Positions 18,775-28,704 of a stretch of 38,253 nt of DNA are shown here, one piece after another (the stretch's first letter is position 1; each line of letters opens with the position of its first letter). Where the stretch lies: positions 1 to 38,253 of the forward strand of contig JALVJU010000238.1 of NCBI GenBank assembly GCA_027034005.1, in the 5' to 3' direction. Both the position numbers and the translations under genes were made by a program. This DNA comes from Marinilabiliaceae bacterium (lineage in GTDB: Bacteria > Bacteroidota > Bacteroidia > Bacteroidales > Marinilabiliaceae). The notes below the pieces were generated by a model. That model was not told where the DNA came from and ran no database searches. It saw nothing but the letters and a program-made list of their open reading frames with translations.

Positions 18775-18840
18775 TAATGTTATTGTATGGCATTAATAAT
18801 TCAACAGGTCGGTAATGTGGCAGCATTGCCGGCCCTTTTT
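18775..18840 (+). ncRNA. Candidate cis-antisense sRNA to the susC 5' leader (boundaries inferred)
   Basis: Plus-strand -7-like box TAAATTTG (18761-18768) then about 65 nt to a plus-strand intrinsic terminator ending in CTTTTT (18807-18840); -33 element weak. Confidence 0.45.
18807..18840 (+). terminator. Plus-strand-oriented intrinsic terminator inside a minus-strand gene cluster
   Basis: GGUCGGUAAUG-UGGCAG-CAUUGCCGGCC-CUUUUU: 11-bp stem with two G-U wobbles on plus (A-C mismatches on minus) and T tract only on the plus strand. Confidence 0.75.
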
Positions 18841-18921
18841 AATATAAATCTTCCTCACTGCTATGGAGGATAGTGCTTTTCAAGTATTGATATTAGATAC
18901 AGTTTTTCCATTTTTTTATGT

Positions 18922-19926
18922 TTAATAAATATGTATCGTTTTTTCACCTTTATTATTGGTGTAAACTTTATATCTGATATTTGAGATCATTTTGAAAACA
19001 TCCAGCACCTCTTCTACCGAGTGTTCCCTGAATGCCCTTCCCGACAGCCTTAGGTCATTCAGCTTTTCATCGTCTACAACAATGTCCACATGGTATAGTT
19101 TTTCAAGTTTTAGGACAATGGATGACAGCATCTCGTCCTTAAACGTAATGACCTCTTCCTTCCACAGTGAAACATTCTTGGATGTGTCTTTATTTATTCT
19201 TACTGTCCTGTCTTTTGAATAAAAGACGGCTTGTTCTCCTGGCTTCAGAACAACAAGGACTTTATCGAGGTCCCTCAATTCTATCGACCCTTCGGTCAGT
19301 GTGGTGACCACTTTTTCACCGGAATAAGCATCTACATCAAATTTTGTTCCCAGCACTTTGATAACAGGCCCTTGGTCTGTATGGACAAAGAAAGGCTTTT
19401 GAGTATCTTTGGCTACTTCCAGGAATGCTTCCCCGTGGAGGAACACATTACGTTCATCCCGGGTGGTAAAACTTCCATGCACTTCAAGTTTGCTATTGCT
19501 GTTAAGCCAAACAACTGTCCCGTCGGACAAAATGGCTTTGGCAACCTGTCCCTGTAATGCTTCAAAGATCAGATCATTGTTTCTTTCCGGACTGTTTTCC
19601 GTCTCATTATCTTCATTTATCAGGAACCAGCTTAAAGTAAAGGCAATAATAAAAACTGCAGCATATTTTAAGATCACCAAAGAGTAATATTTAAAGTCTC
19701 TCTTTTTAGTATCGATGAAACTGTTTACCTCAATGAACCTAAGTTTGTCTTCTATCTCCTCATCTGTAAACCTGTCCTCTGCTCCTGTCAGCGACCAAAG
19801 TTTCAGCAACTCCTTGTACTGTTGCTTCAGTTTTTCAGAATTGCTGATGTCTTTTATTACCTCTTTCTCTTCGTCTTCAGATATCTGACCTGAAATAAAC
19901 TCCCATATTTTTACCTTATCCGTCAT
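18922..19926 (-). CDS. FecR family anti-sigma factor
   Basis: Central TM; GQVAKAILSDGTVVWLNSNSKLEV...GEAFLEVAKDTQKPFFVHTDQGPVIKVLGTKFDVDAY; DUF4974-type C-terminus. Confidence 0.95.
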   Translation of the reverse strand: MTDKVKIWEFISGQISEDEEKEVIKDISNSEKLKQQYKELLKLWSLTGAEDRFTDEEIEDKLRFIEVNSFIDTKKRDFKYYSLVILKYAAVFIIAFTLSWFLINEDNETENSPERNNDLIFEALQGQVAKAILSDGTVVWLNSNSKLEVHGSFTTRDERNVFLHGEAFLEVAKDTQKPFFVHTDQGPVIKVLGTKFDVDAYSGEKVVTTLTEGSIELRDLDKVLVVLKPGEQAVFYSKDRTVRINKDTSKNVSLWKEEVITFKDEMLSSIVLKLEKLYHVDIVVDDEKLNDLRLSGRAFREHSVEEVLDVFKMISNIRYKVYTNNKGEKTIHIY

Positions 19927-20105
19927 GCGTTGTTTTGTTTCATGTTATTAAGACAGGCAACTTGCCCGATACCCTATGCTGATTTAAACATTTTTTTAGG
20001 ATTTATAACAAAAGATGCGTGATAGTTGATGAGGACTAATTTTATCTTTCTTAAGATTTGAGGTTCTATACACAGGACAGGCTCTGTCTGTAATCGGGAT
20101 TCTAT

Positions 20106-20711
20106 TTAACAGATATCCATTAAAAGGGATATCAGTAACGGAAGGTAGTCGCTGAAATGAGATCTTAACAGCTTAAGTGCTCTGGTCATGTTCGCCTCCA
20201 CTGCTTTTACTGTTATGCCGAGTGTTTCAGCGATCTCCTTATTTTTCATGCCTTTAAGCCTGCTCATTTCAAAAACGGCCTTGCTTTGTGAAGGCATTTG
20301 CTCAAGGGCTTTGTTCAGTATTTCGTATACTTCATGGAATAGAACATCATCTATCTCAAAATCTTTTAATACAGATATATTGAGCATCTGCCGTGTCCTG
20401 ACATAATCATTGTATTTCTTCCTCGACAGGTCTTTCTCCAGGAAGTTAAGACATTTGTTTTTCAAGGTATTGTAAAGCCATGACCGTATCGAGCTCTCCG
20501 AATCGCTTAAAATATTTTTGCGGTTCAGCCATAAAGACATAAAGGTTTCCTGAACCAGGTTCTCGGCATCATCTTCATCCTGAATATATTTTCCGGCAAA
20601 AAAGAAAAGAGCATTGTAGTAGTGTTTAAATATCTTTTCAAACACCAGATGGTCTCCTTCCTTAAGTTTTTTAATATTTTTTTTATGAAGCGATATCATG
20701 ATAACGTTCAT
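20106..20711 (-). CDS. ECF sigma-70 family factor (FecI-like)
   Basis: Region 2 AENLVQETFMSLWLNRKNIL; region 4 MPSQSKAVFEMSRLKGMKNKEIAETLGITVKAVEANMTRALKLLR. Confidence 0.95.
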   Translation of the reverse strand: MNVIMISLHKKNIKKLKEGDHLVFEKIFKHYYNALFFFAGKYIQDEDDAENLVQETFMSLWLNRKNILSDSESSIRSWLYNTLKNKCLNFLEKDLSRKKYNDYVRTRQMLNISVLKDFEIDDVLFHEVYEILNKALEQMPSQSKAVFEMSRLKGMKNKEIAETLGITVKAVEANMTRALKLLRSHFSDYLPLLISLLMDIC

Positions 20712-20838
20712 TGATCACCCGAAAATCTCAACAAATACTCTTAATTGTGTTAAAATTAGTAAAAAACTAAACATAATCCTATGCAAATAAGTTTAACTTA
20801 TTTTTAAGTTGTAGAATATCATTTTAATAAAACTTTAT

Positions 20839-20881
20839 ATCCGCAAGTTATTTATTTTTTCTAATCAAATCACTTGCGGAT
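20839..20881. repeat. 10-bp perfect inverted repeat ATCCGCAAGT/ACTTGCGGAT
   Basis: Arms 20839-20848 and 20872-20881. Confidence 0.8.
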
Positions 20882-20901
20882 TAGGGTAAACCTTTGTTTG
20901 T

Positions 20902-20976
20902 CTAACTGTGCAGACAGGCAGGCCCGCCTGAATTATGTCGGGCAGGCCGATATATAAAATCACGGATTACAGTTAG
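20902..20976. repeat. Dispersed GC-rich repeat copy 1, bounded by 8-bp inverted repeat ctaactgt/acagttag
   Basis: Core GCCCGCCTGA-attatg-TCGGGCAGGCC at 20922-20948; core shared with 36361-36390. Confidence 0.7.
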
Positions 20977-21089
20977 TGCTACAAAACTGAAACCGATTGA
21001 TTTTCTATATCTAATCCGGAAGAAATACTTTTCTTGTGGATTTTTGATAAAAACTCTTGAAAATAAGAAAGGGAGAAAAACTGTTAATC

Positions 21090-21695
21090 CTATAAACCCA
21101 GTTTCAGTTGTTCGTCCAACAGGCGAAATGATCGTCTGTGATAAGGAGTTACTCCGAGGGATGCGATTGCCTCGCGGTGTTTTTGTGTGGGATATCCCTT
21201 GTTTTTATTCCAGTCGTATCCGGGAAATTCAGCATCAAGCTTCAGCATGTACTCATCGCGGTGCGTTTTGGCAAGGATACTCGCTGCTGCTATTGAAAGA
21301 TATTTGCCGTCACCTTTGATGATACATGTGTGTTTTATCCCGGGATAAGGGTAAAAGCGGTTGCCGTCTATCAGCAGATGTTCAGGTTTTGTGGTAAGTT
21401 TATCCACAGCACGGTGCATTGCCGTGATGGATGCTTTGAGGATATTTATCTTGTCAATTTCATGATTGTCGATAAAAGCAACGGCCCATGCTACAGCCTG
21501 CTCTTCTATAATCGGGCGCAATGCTTCCCTCTGTTTTTCGGTAAGTTGCTTGGAGTCGTTCAATATATCGTTGCTAAAGCCTTCGGGAAGGATCACTGCG
21601 GCAGCAACAACAGGCCCTGCAAGACACCCCCTGCCGGCCTCGTCACATCCGGCCTCTGTCATGCCCTTGTTCAGATATGAAAGAAGCCCGGCCAC
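21090..21695 (-). CDS. rnhB: Ribonuclease HII
   Basis: [67 protein letters not shown]. Confidence 0.97.
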   Translation of the reverse strand: MAGLLSYLNKGMTEAGCDEAGRGCLAGPVVAAAVILPEGFSNDILNDSKQLTEKQREALRPIIEEQAVAWAVAFIDNHEIDKINILKASITAMHRAVDKLTTKPEHLLIDGNRFYPYPGIKHTCIIKGDGKYLSIAAASILAKTHRDEYMLKLDAEFPGYDWNKNKGYPTQKHREAIASLGVTPYHRRSFRLLDEQLKLGL

Positions 21696-22693
21696 TATTT
21701 TTCCGAATAGATTATGGTAAGCAGAGTTTGTCCTACGGCTTTTAGTGTGGATTTGTCGATATTGTCCATGTCATCCTTAAGGGTATGCCAGAACTCGTTG
21801 AAGTTGGAATCCGACATCGGTTCGTGCTGAATAATATCAATGGACGGGATGTGCCTCTCCCGGGCAACATAAACATGGTCATCGATGATCTGCCCTCCGT
21901 CTTCAAAACTGAAGTAGCTCAGATAGCCTAAATCGGCAGCTGTGTTCCACACCCTGTCAACAAGATCGGGAGCAAATTCCTTTGAGTAAAGTTCCTTGTA
22001 AAACACGGCATTGGGAGCGCCTACCATGTCGAGAAGAATACCGTAGCGGGCAGTGTAATCCTCCACATGCGGATGCTTGCACCAGTATTGTGTCCCGAGG
22101 CACCATGTGTCGGGTTTGTATGGCAGGTTCAGATGGTCAGGCGTACCGTAGTCCTCGGCATCGAAGAAAATGATATCAACACCTATGCCTATCCCGGCCT
22201 TGTTTATTTGACGTGCCATCTCCAGTAGTACTCCCACACCGCTTGCTCCGTCGTTGGCGCCCGGAATGGGGGTGTTCCTGTTTTTCGGGTCAGGGTCATG
22301 GTCGGCGAACGGACGGCTGTCCCAATGGGCAAAAAGCAATACATGTTTCTTTTTCTCTTTGTTGTACTGGCCTATTATGTTTTTTGCTTTCAGATCTTTT
22401 CCGTCAAAAGCGGTCACTAGGGCATCCTGCACGATCACATCAGCGCCAAACCGTTTAAGTTCGCCGGCAAGGTAGCTTGCACACTCATCATGGGCTTTTG
22501 TGTTGGGAACCCTTGGGCCGAATGCAACCTGCTTGTCCACATAGCTGTATGCGGAATCGGCATTGAAAACAGGCACTTTCACAGCACTCTTTTTTGTTTG
22601 CTTTTCACTTTTCGACTTCGTTGTTCCCTGGTTTGTACAGCCTGTCACGATAAACAAAAATGTCAATGCGGTAAACAGCGATCTTGATATCAT
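21695..22693 (-). CDS. M28-family lipoprotein, glutaminyl-peptide cyclotransferase-like
   Basis: Lipobox [75 protein letters not shown]. Confidence 0.88.
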   Translation of the reverse strand: MISRSLFTALTFLFIVTGCTNQGTTKSKSEKQTKKSAVKVPVFNADSAYSYVDKQVAFGPRVPNTKAHDECASYLAGELKRFGADVIVQDALVTAFDGKDLKAKNIIGQYNKEKKKHVLLFAHWDSRPFADHDPDPKNRNTPIPGANDGASGVGVLLEMARQINKAGIGIGVDIIFFDAEDYGTPDHLNLPYKPDTWCLGTQYWCKHPHVEDYTARYGILLDMVGAPNAVFYKELYSKEFAPDLVDRVWNTAADLGYLSYFSFEDGGQIIDDHVYVARERHIPSIDIIQHEPMSDSNFNEFWHTLKDDMDNIDKSTLKAVGQTLLTIIYSEK

Positions 22694-22709
22694 CTTATTA
22701 TTTTTTAAT

Positions 22710-22800
22710 AGCCCCTAATGGGGCTTACATTCCTGGTATTTATTTTCTACTATAATTTCGTCCCTCCGGGACTGCCACAGCTATGCATAGATATGGCAGT
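22710..22800. repeat. Nested palindromic intergenic repeat cluster
   Basis: AGCCCCTAATGGGGCT (22710-22725), GTCCCTCCGGGAC (22760-22772), ACTGCCA...TGGCAGT (22771-22800) enclosing palindrome CTATGCATAG. Confidence 0.8.
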
Positions 22801-22871
22801 ATATGGGTAAAGCATCCCGGATCATCAAATAACGATATTCTGGTTTTTATTTTTTTTCACAGGACAATATT

Positions 22872-24344
22872 TCATTTCATTTCCCATTCAAAGCCGTCTT
22901 TGGTGTCTTTGATGACAAATCCCAGCTGTTGCAACTCATTTCTTATCTTGTCGGCAGTTGCCCAGTCCTTATTGGCTTTTGCTTCCATCCTGAGATTCAG
23001 GAGCAGGTTCACAACATCGTTAAGTTTGCTGTCACCGGCTGCAGCTCCGGCCTCTTCTTCTATCAAACCAAGAATGTCGAAAGTGAACATATTCATAGTC
23101 TCACCGAAAAGCTTCAGGTCTTCGGCTGTCAGCGACTCCTTACCGGCCACCATATTGTTGATGTGTTTTACACCCTCGAACAGATGGGCGATAAGTATCG
23201 GACTGTTAAGGTCGTCATTCATGGCCTCGTAACACTTGTCCCTCAATGCTTTTACATTGAATGAGGATTCCTTTCCGGCTTTAACTTTTTCAAGGTTCTT
23301 TATGCCGTCCATCAATCGGCGGTATCCTTTTTCTGCCGCCTGAAGCGCCTCGTTAGAGAAATCAACAGTGCTGCGGTAGTGTGCCTGAAGAATGAAAAAC
23401 CGTATGGTCATGGGCGAATAGGCCCTTTCAAGCAGTTTGTGGCCGCCTGTGAAAAATTCCTCTAAGGTGATGAAGTTCCCGAGCGACTTGCCCATCTTCT
23501 GTCCATTGATGGTTATCATGTTATTGTGCATCCAGTAACGCACCGGTTTTTTGCCGTTGGCTGCTGTACTCTGGGCAATCTCACATTCGTGGTGAGGGAA
23601 CAGCAGGTCCATGCCGCCGCCGTGAATGTCGAACTCTTCGCCAAGATACTTTGTGCTCATGGCTGTACACTCAAGGTGCCATCCCGGAAAGCCGTCACTG
23701 TATTTTGAAGGCCATCGCATGATGTGTTCGGGCGAGGCTTTTTTCCAGAGGGCAAAATCCACACTGTTTCGTTTCTCTGTCTGTCCGTCAAGCTCGCGGG
23801 TAGTGTTCAGCAGGTCATCAAGTACCCTGCCCGACAGCTCCCCGTAGTTATATTTTTCATTGTATTTTACCACATCGAAATAGACAGAACCATCACTCTC
23901 GTAGGCATAGCCCTCATCCATTATTTTGTCAACTATCTGAAGCTGCTCAATGATATGTCCCGATGCCCTTGGCTCAATGCTCGGCTTTTTTACGTTAAGT
24001 TTATCCATGAAATCATGGTAACGGTCAGTGTAGTACTGTACAACTTCCATCGGCTCAAGTTTCTCGAGACGTGCCTTCTTTTCTATCTTGTCCTCTCCAT
24101 CGTCCGAATCTGCTTCAAGGTGCCCGACATCAGTGATGTTACGTACATATCTCACCTTGTACCCAAGGTGCTGCAGGTAACGGTAAAGTATGTCAAACGT
24201 TATGGCCGGGCGTGCATGCCCGAGGTGGGGGTCACCGTATACTGTTGGGCCGCAAACATACATTCCCACATGTCCGTCAACCAACGGGGTAAAAACCTCT
24301 TTCTTTCTTGTTAAGCTATTGTAGATAACCAACTTATTTTCCAT
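22872..24344 (-). CDS. cysS: Cysteinyl-tRNA synthetase
   Basis: [78 protein letters not shown]. Confidence 0.98.
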   Translation of the reverse strand: MENKLVIYNSLTRKKEVFTPLVDGHVGMYVCGPTVYGDPHLGHARPAITFDILYRYLQHLGYKVRYVRNITDVGHLEADSDDGEDKIEKKARLEKLEPMEVVQYYTDRYHDFMDKLNVKKPSIEPRASGHIIEQLQIVDKIMDEGYAYESDGSVYFDVVKYNEKYNYGELSGRVLDDLLNTTRELDGQTEKRNSVDFALWKKASPEHIMRWPSKYSDGFPGWHLECTAMSTKYLGEEFDIHGGGMDLLFPHHECEIAQSTAANGKKPVRYWMHNNMITINGQKMGKSLGNFITLEEFFTGGHKLLERAYSPMTIRFFILQAHYRSTVDFSNEALQAAEKGYRRLMDGIKNLEKVKAGKESSFNVKALRDKCYEAMNDDLNSPILIAHLFEGVKHINNMVAGKESLTAEDLKLFGETMNMFTFDILGLIEEEAGAAAGDSKLNDVVNLLLNLRMEAKANKDWATADKIRNELQQLGFVIKDTKDGFEWEMK

Positions 24345-24479
24345 CTCAACTGATCTTTCTGTTCTGCTTAGAATTTTAAAGACGCTAAATTACAAATTAT
24401 CCCTGATTATACAGCGGGATAAAAGTTGAAGATGAAAAATTATGGTCAGAGGTGAAGTGTTTCAGTTAGCGCTGTTTGC

Positions 24480-25274
24480 CTACAGACGTTTTTCCAGTTG
24501 TCCGTTTTTGTAGATTAGAGTGTCTTTCAGTTCATTGTTGTCGTCATAAACATACTCCTCACCGTTGAAAAGTTTACCTTTTACAAAAAATCCTTTTTTC
24601 TCTACTTTACCGTTAAGGTTATAGATAACATGATTTCCCGTACCGGTAAATTCGGCCATCTGTCGCTGATGTTTTGCAGGCATTTCAAATGTGTCCCTTG
24701 TCTGTGTCTTTATCGAACGGGCAAATTTTCCGTTCTCATAAATGCGTTCGGCAACGAGAAGGCCGGAATCATTGTACATTTTTAGTGAGCCCATGGTTTT
24801 TCCGTTGTTCCACTGGCCCATATATTTGATGTTCCCGTTATTATAGTAGTATTTCTGCTCACCGGTTCGTTTACCGTCTTTGTTGTAATTCCAGTCGTAA
24901 GCCAGTTGTCCGTTAGGATGATAGTATTTGTATTTTCCTTCCCAGTGATCAATATTCCAGTACCCCTCTTCGGAAATCAATCCCGATTCGTAATAAAACT
25001 TTGCAGGCCCTATCGCTTTCCCGTTCTTAAAAGTTATTTCATGTTTGATGCTTCCTGACGGATAGTAGGCGGTCCACACCCCGTCCTTCTTCCCATCCTT
25101 GTATGTACCTTTCTCACGTATCTTCTCTTTGTATGCATCGAAGAAGATCCATAATCCCTGCTTCTTGTTGCTTATGTCCCTGACATTTATGGTATCATTT
25201 TTATAAACCTGGAACGATTGCGTAAATGACACAGACGAGACTATAAAAAAGCATGCGAGTACAAGTGTTCTCAT
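24480..25274 (-). CDS. Secreted MORN-repeat / YwqK-like protein
   Basis: Repeats of the type KDGKKDGVWTAYYPSGSIKHEITFKNGKAIGPAKFYYESGLISEEGYW. Confidence 0.85.
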   Translation of the reverse strand: MRTLVLACFFIVSSVSFTQSFQVYKNDTINVRDISNKKQGLWIFFDAYKEKIREKGTYKDGKKDGVWTAYYPSGSIKHEITFKNGKAIGPAKFYYESGLISEEGYWNIDHWEGKYKYYHPNGQLAYDWNYNKDGKRTGEQKYYYNNGNIKYMGQWNNGKTMGSLKMYNDSGLLVAERIYENGKFARSIKTQTRDTFEMPAKHQRQMAEFTGTGNHVIYNLNGKVEKKGFFVKGKLFNGEEYVYDDNNELKDTLIYKNGQLEKRL

Positions 25275-25392
25275 AGAGTATAAACTTTCCAACGGTTTAA
25301 TTGTTTTACGTTAAGAAATCGTAAAATGTTATAGTTAATCGAAAAAAATATTGAAATTAGCTGTATCTTTCAGCGATATAACTGAAAATAAG

Positions 25393-27624
25393 ATGGTAAA
25401 GAAGAAAAAACCAAAAGTTCTTAAGAAGTCGGAACTGAGAAAATTAATAAAAGATCTGTTCAACAAATACCCCAACCGCTCGTTTAACTACAAACAGATA
25501 TCCGGGCTTTTAGACATAAAGAAACATACAGGCCGCCAGATGGTACAGTTCGTACTTAACGAATTGTTTGAGGACGGGCATATAACCGAAACATCGCCAG
25601 GTAAATACAAGCTGATGTCACGCGGGTCCTATGTGACAGGAATTATTGACATGACACGAAAAGGAGCAGCTTATCTTATCCCTGATGACGAAGGTGAGGA
25701 TATTTTTATTGCACAGGCGAACATGAACCGTGCCTTGAACGGCGATCATGTAAAAGTACTGCAGTTTGCCCGTCGTAAACATCATCAGTCCGAAGGCGAA
25801 GTGGTTGAGATACTGAAACGCAAGAAAAACACCTTTGTGGGAGTTGTCGAGATATCGAACGGTTTTGCATTCCTTGTGGTAGATTCCAGGGTGATGCCGC
25901 ATGACATATTCATACCGTTGAAGGACCTTAACGGAGCTAAGAACGGGCAGAAGGCTATTGCCATGATCACTGAATGGCCTAAAAAAGCAAAGAATCCTAT
26001 CGGCAAGATCATCGATGTGCTGGGAGATGTGGGAGACAACCAGGCTGAGATGCATGCTATACTTGCCGAATTTGACCTACCGCACAAATATCCCGAAAAT
26101 GTGATACAGGCGGCTGAAAAGATCAATGCTGAGATAACACCTGAAGAGATAAAGAACAGAAAAGACTTCAGGGATAGGGTGACATTCACCATTGACCCGG
26201 ATGATGCCAAAGACTTCGATGATGCCCTTTCGATTAAAAAACTCGACAACGGGAATTGGGAAGTGGGTGTCCATATCGCGGATGTTACATATTATGTTAC
26301 TCCTAAATCTATAATCGAGAAAGAGGCATACAACCGTGCAACATCTGTCTATCTTGTTGATCGTGTTGTGCCAATGCTTCCGGAGCGGTTGGGCAACTTT
26401 ATCTGCTCACTTCGTCCGCATGAGGAAAAACTGTGTTTCTCCGCAGTTTTTGAACTGAACGATTCGGCTAAAGTGATAAAGAAATGGATAGGAAAGACCA
26501 TTATCTATTCCGACCGCAGATTTACATACGACGAGGCGCAGGAGATCATAGAGACCGGAAAAGGCGATTATGCAGAGGAGATGCTGCAGCTTGATAACCT
26601 TGCAAAAAAACTGCGTGAAGAAAGGTTCAGGAACGGCTCCATCGCTTTTGAAAGGTCGGAAGTCAAATTTAATCTTGACGAAAACGGGAAACCTCTCGGT
26701 GTTTATTTTAAAGAGTCGAAGGATGCCAACAAACTTGTGGAAGAGTTCATGCTGCTTGCCAATAAGAAAGTTGCAGAACTTATAGGTATGAACGAGCTGA
26801 AAGGCAGGAAAGGAGCACCTGCAAAGACTTTTGTGTACAGGATACACGATGTGCCTAACCCTGATAAGTTCGAAACATTTACCAAATTCATCAAACGGTT
26901 TGGGTACGATATGAGGACGAAGGACGGCCAGCCGGTAAGTTCGGCCATCAACAATATCCTGAACCAGGCGCACGGAAGGCCTGAACAGAACATTGTTGAG
27001 ACACTGGCTGTACGCACAATGGCCAAGGCGGTTTATTCAACGCACAACATAGGTCATTACGGTCTTGCATTCAAATATTACTCACATTTCACTTCCCCTA
27101 TCCGTCGTTATCCCGACATGATGGTGCACAGGCTGCTCGAAAGGTACCTGAACGGGGGCCGCTCGGTAAATGCAGAAGAATACGAAACCAAATGCGAGCA
27201 CAGCTCCGACATGGAACAGCTTGCCACAGAAGCCGAAAGAGCTTCAATAAAATACAAACAGGTGGAGTTCATGCAGGACAAACAGGGAATGGTATTCGAC
27301 GGGATAATATCCGGAGTTGCCGAATGGGGACTGTATGTTGAACTCATCGACAACAAATGTGAAGGGATGATACCTATCCGCGACCTTGATGATGATTTTT
27401 ACCATTTTGATGAAGAGAATTACCGCATTGTGGGCGGCAGGTATAAAAAGAAGTTTCAGCTTGGTGACAAGATCAGGGTGATGGTTGCCAGGGCCAACCT
27501 GGAGAAAAAGCAACTTGATTTTACTCTCCCGGATCCTGCTTACGAAGTGACCGAGGAGTTCAAACCAAGAAAAAGCACTAAAAAGCCCAAAAGTAATAAG
27601 GGTAAAAAATCAAAGAAAAGATAA
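25393..27624 (+). CDS. rnr: Ribonuclease R (RNase II family)
   Basis: FTIDPDDAKDFDDALSIKKLDNGNWEVGVHIADVTYYV; HYGLAFKYYSHFTSPIRRYPDMMVHRLL; C-terminal S1 domain and basic tail. Confidence 0.97.
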   Translation: MVKKKKPKVLKKSELRKLIKDLFNKYPNRSFNYKQISGLLDIKKHTGRQMVQFVLNELFEDGHITETSPGKYKLMSRGSYVTGIIDMTRKGAAYLIPDDEGEDIFIAQANMNRALNGDHVKVLQFARRKHHQSEGEVVEILKRKKNTFVGVVEISNGFAFLVVDSRVMPHDIFIPLKDLNGAKNGQKAIAMITEWPKKAKNPIGKIIDVLGDVGDNQAEMHAILAEFDLPHKYPENVIQAAEKINAEITPEEIKNRKDFRDRVTFTIDPDDAKDFDDALSIKKLDNGNWEVGVHIADVTYYVTPKSIIEKEAYNRATSVYLVDRVVPMLPERLGNFICSLRPHEEKLCFSAVFELNDSAKVIKKWIGKTIIYSDRRFTYDEAQEIIETGKGDYAEEMLQLDNLAKKLREERFRNGSIAFERSEVKFNLDENGKPLGVYFKESKDANKLVEEFMLLANKKVAELIGMNELKGRKGAPAKTFVYRIHDVPNPDKFETFTKFIKRFGYDMRTKDGQPVSSAINNILNQAHGRPEQNIVETLAVRTMAKAVYSTHNIGHYGLAFKYYSHFTSPIRRYPDMMVHRLLERYLNGGRSVNAEEYETKCEHSSDMEQLATEAERASIKYKQVEFMQDKQGMVFDGIISGVAEWGLYVELIDNKCEGMIPIRDLDDDFYHFDEENYRIVGGRYKKKFQLGDKIRVMVARANLEKKQLDFTLPDPAYEVTEEFKPRKSTKKPKSNKGKKSKKR

Positions 27625-27643
27625 TCAAAAAAGCGGAAAGTTT

Positions 27644-27670
27644 CTCCTCATGTTTTAATATCATGAGGAG
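27644..27670 (+). terminator. Probable intrinsic terminator after rnr
   Basis: CTCCTCATG-ttttaatat-CATGAGGAG followed by T-rich tcgtcttcttcttttcc. Confidence 0.7.
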
Positions 27671-27780
27671 TCGTCTTCTTCTTTTCCTTTTGTCCCTTCT
27701 TACAAATCCGGGGTAATATTTTCCGATAGCGATAACTATTTTTATTTTTGCATCTTCAATATTAAAATCCAACAACTGTC

Positions 27781-28704
27781 ATGCCGATAAAAATACCTGA
27801 CAACCTGCCTGCACGTACCGTGCTTGAGAGCGAGAATATTTTTGTGATGGGAAGCAAGAGGGCCGACCATCAGGATATAAGACCTCTGAAAATTCTGATT
27901 TTTAACCTGATGCCCCTTAAGATCAAGACTGAGACACATCTTTTGAGATCCCTGTCAAACTCTCCTTTGCAGGTAGAAGTTGAGTTTCTTATGACAGATA
28001 CCTACATGTCGAAGAACACTCCACGCGAGCATCTTTTAAGTTTTTACAAAACTTTCGATGCGGTAAAAGAGTTCAACTACGACGGCCTCATAATTACTGG
28101 TGCACCTGTGGAACTAATGGAATTTGAAGAGGTGGCATACTGGAATGAATTGGTTGATATAATGGAGTGGAGCAAGGAACATGTGACCAACACGTTTCAC
28201 ATCTGCTGGGCAGCACAGGCCGGCCTTTACTATCACTACGGAATAAAAAAATACGAGCTTGACAAAAAACTGTCGGGCATCTACAGGCACCGGCTGCTGA
28301 AGACAGACGAACCGCTGGTGCGGGGCTTCGACGATATTTTCATGGCGCCACACTCAAGATATACAGAAGTAAGAAAAGAGGATATCGAAAAAAATGATGA
28401 CCTTTGTCTTCTTGCCGATTCGGAAGAGGCCGGAGCTTATCTGATCATCTCGAAGGATAAAAAACATATTTTCGTCACCGGTCATTCGGAATATGACAAA
28501 TACACCCTCAAAGAGGAGTATGAGCGGGACTTGAAGAAAGGCCTAGACATTGAAATGCCCGTAAACTACTTCCCGGGCAACGATCCGTCTGCCGAACCGC
28601 TTGGCACATGGAGAAGTCATGCACATCTCCTTTATTCCAACTGGCTTAACTACTATGTTTACCAGGCAACACCGTACATACTGAACGCAAAAAAACAAAG
28701 ATGA
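27781..28704 (+). CDS. metA: Homoserine O-acyltransferase MetA (predicted acetyl-CoA specific)
   Basis: [23 protein letters not shown]...[17 protein letters not shown]...[20 protein letters not shown]; Glu at codon 111 in GAPVE. Confidence 0.96.
   Translation: MPIKIPDNLPARTVLESENIFVMGSKRADHQDIRPLKILIFNLMPLKIKTETHLLRSLSNSPLQVEVEFLMTDTYMSKNTPREHLLSFYKTFDAVKEFNYDGLIITGAPVELMEFEEVAYWNELVDIMEWSKEHVTNTFHICWAAQAGLYYHYGIKKYELDKKLSGIYRHRLLKTDEPLVRGFDDIFMAPHSRYTEVRKEDIEKNDDLCLLADSEEAGAYLIISKDKKHIFVTGHSEYDKYTLKEEYERDLKKGLDIEMPVNYFPGNDPSAEPLGTWRSHAHLLYSNWLNYYVYQATPYILNAKKQR

Noticed and set aside
24480-25274. Possible toxin-antitoxin module because YwqK-like MORN proteins are sometimes annotated as antitoxins
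   Set aside because: No adjacent toxin gene; protein is secreted with repeated MORN-type motifs, so the TA label is not supported
27671-27780. Possible SAM riboswitch upstream of metA
   Set aside because: No recognisable SAM-I or SAM-II core or pseudoknot; only a -7-like box TATTTTTG and a short leader
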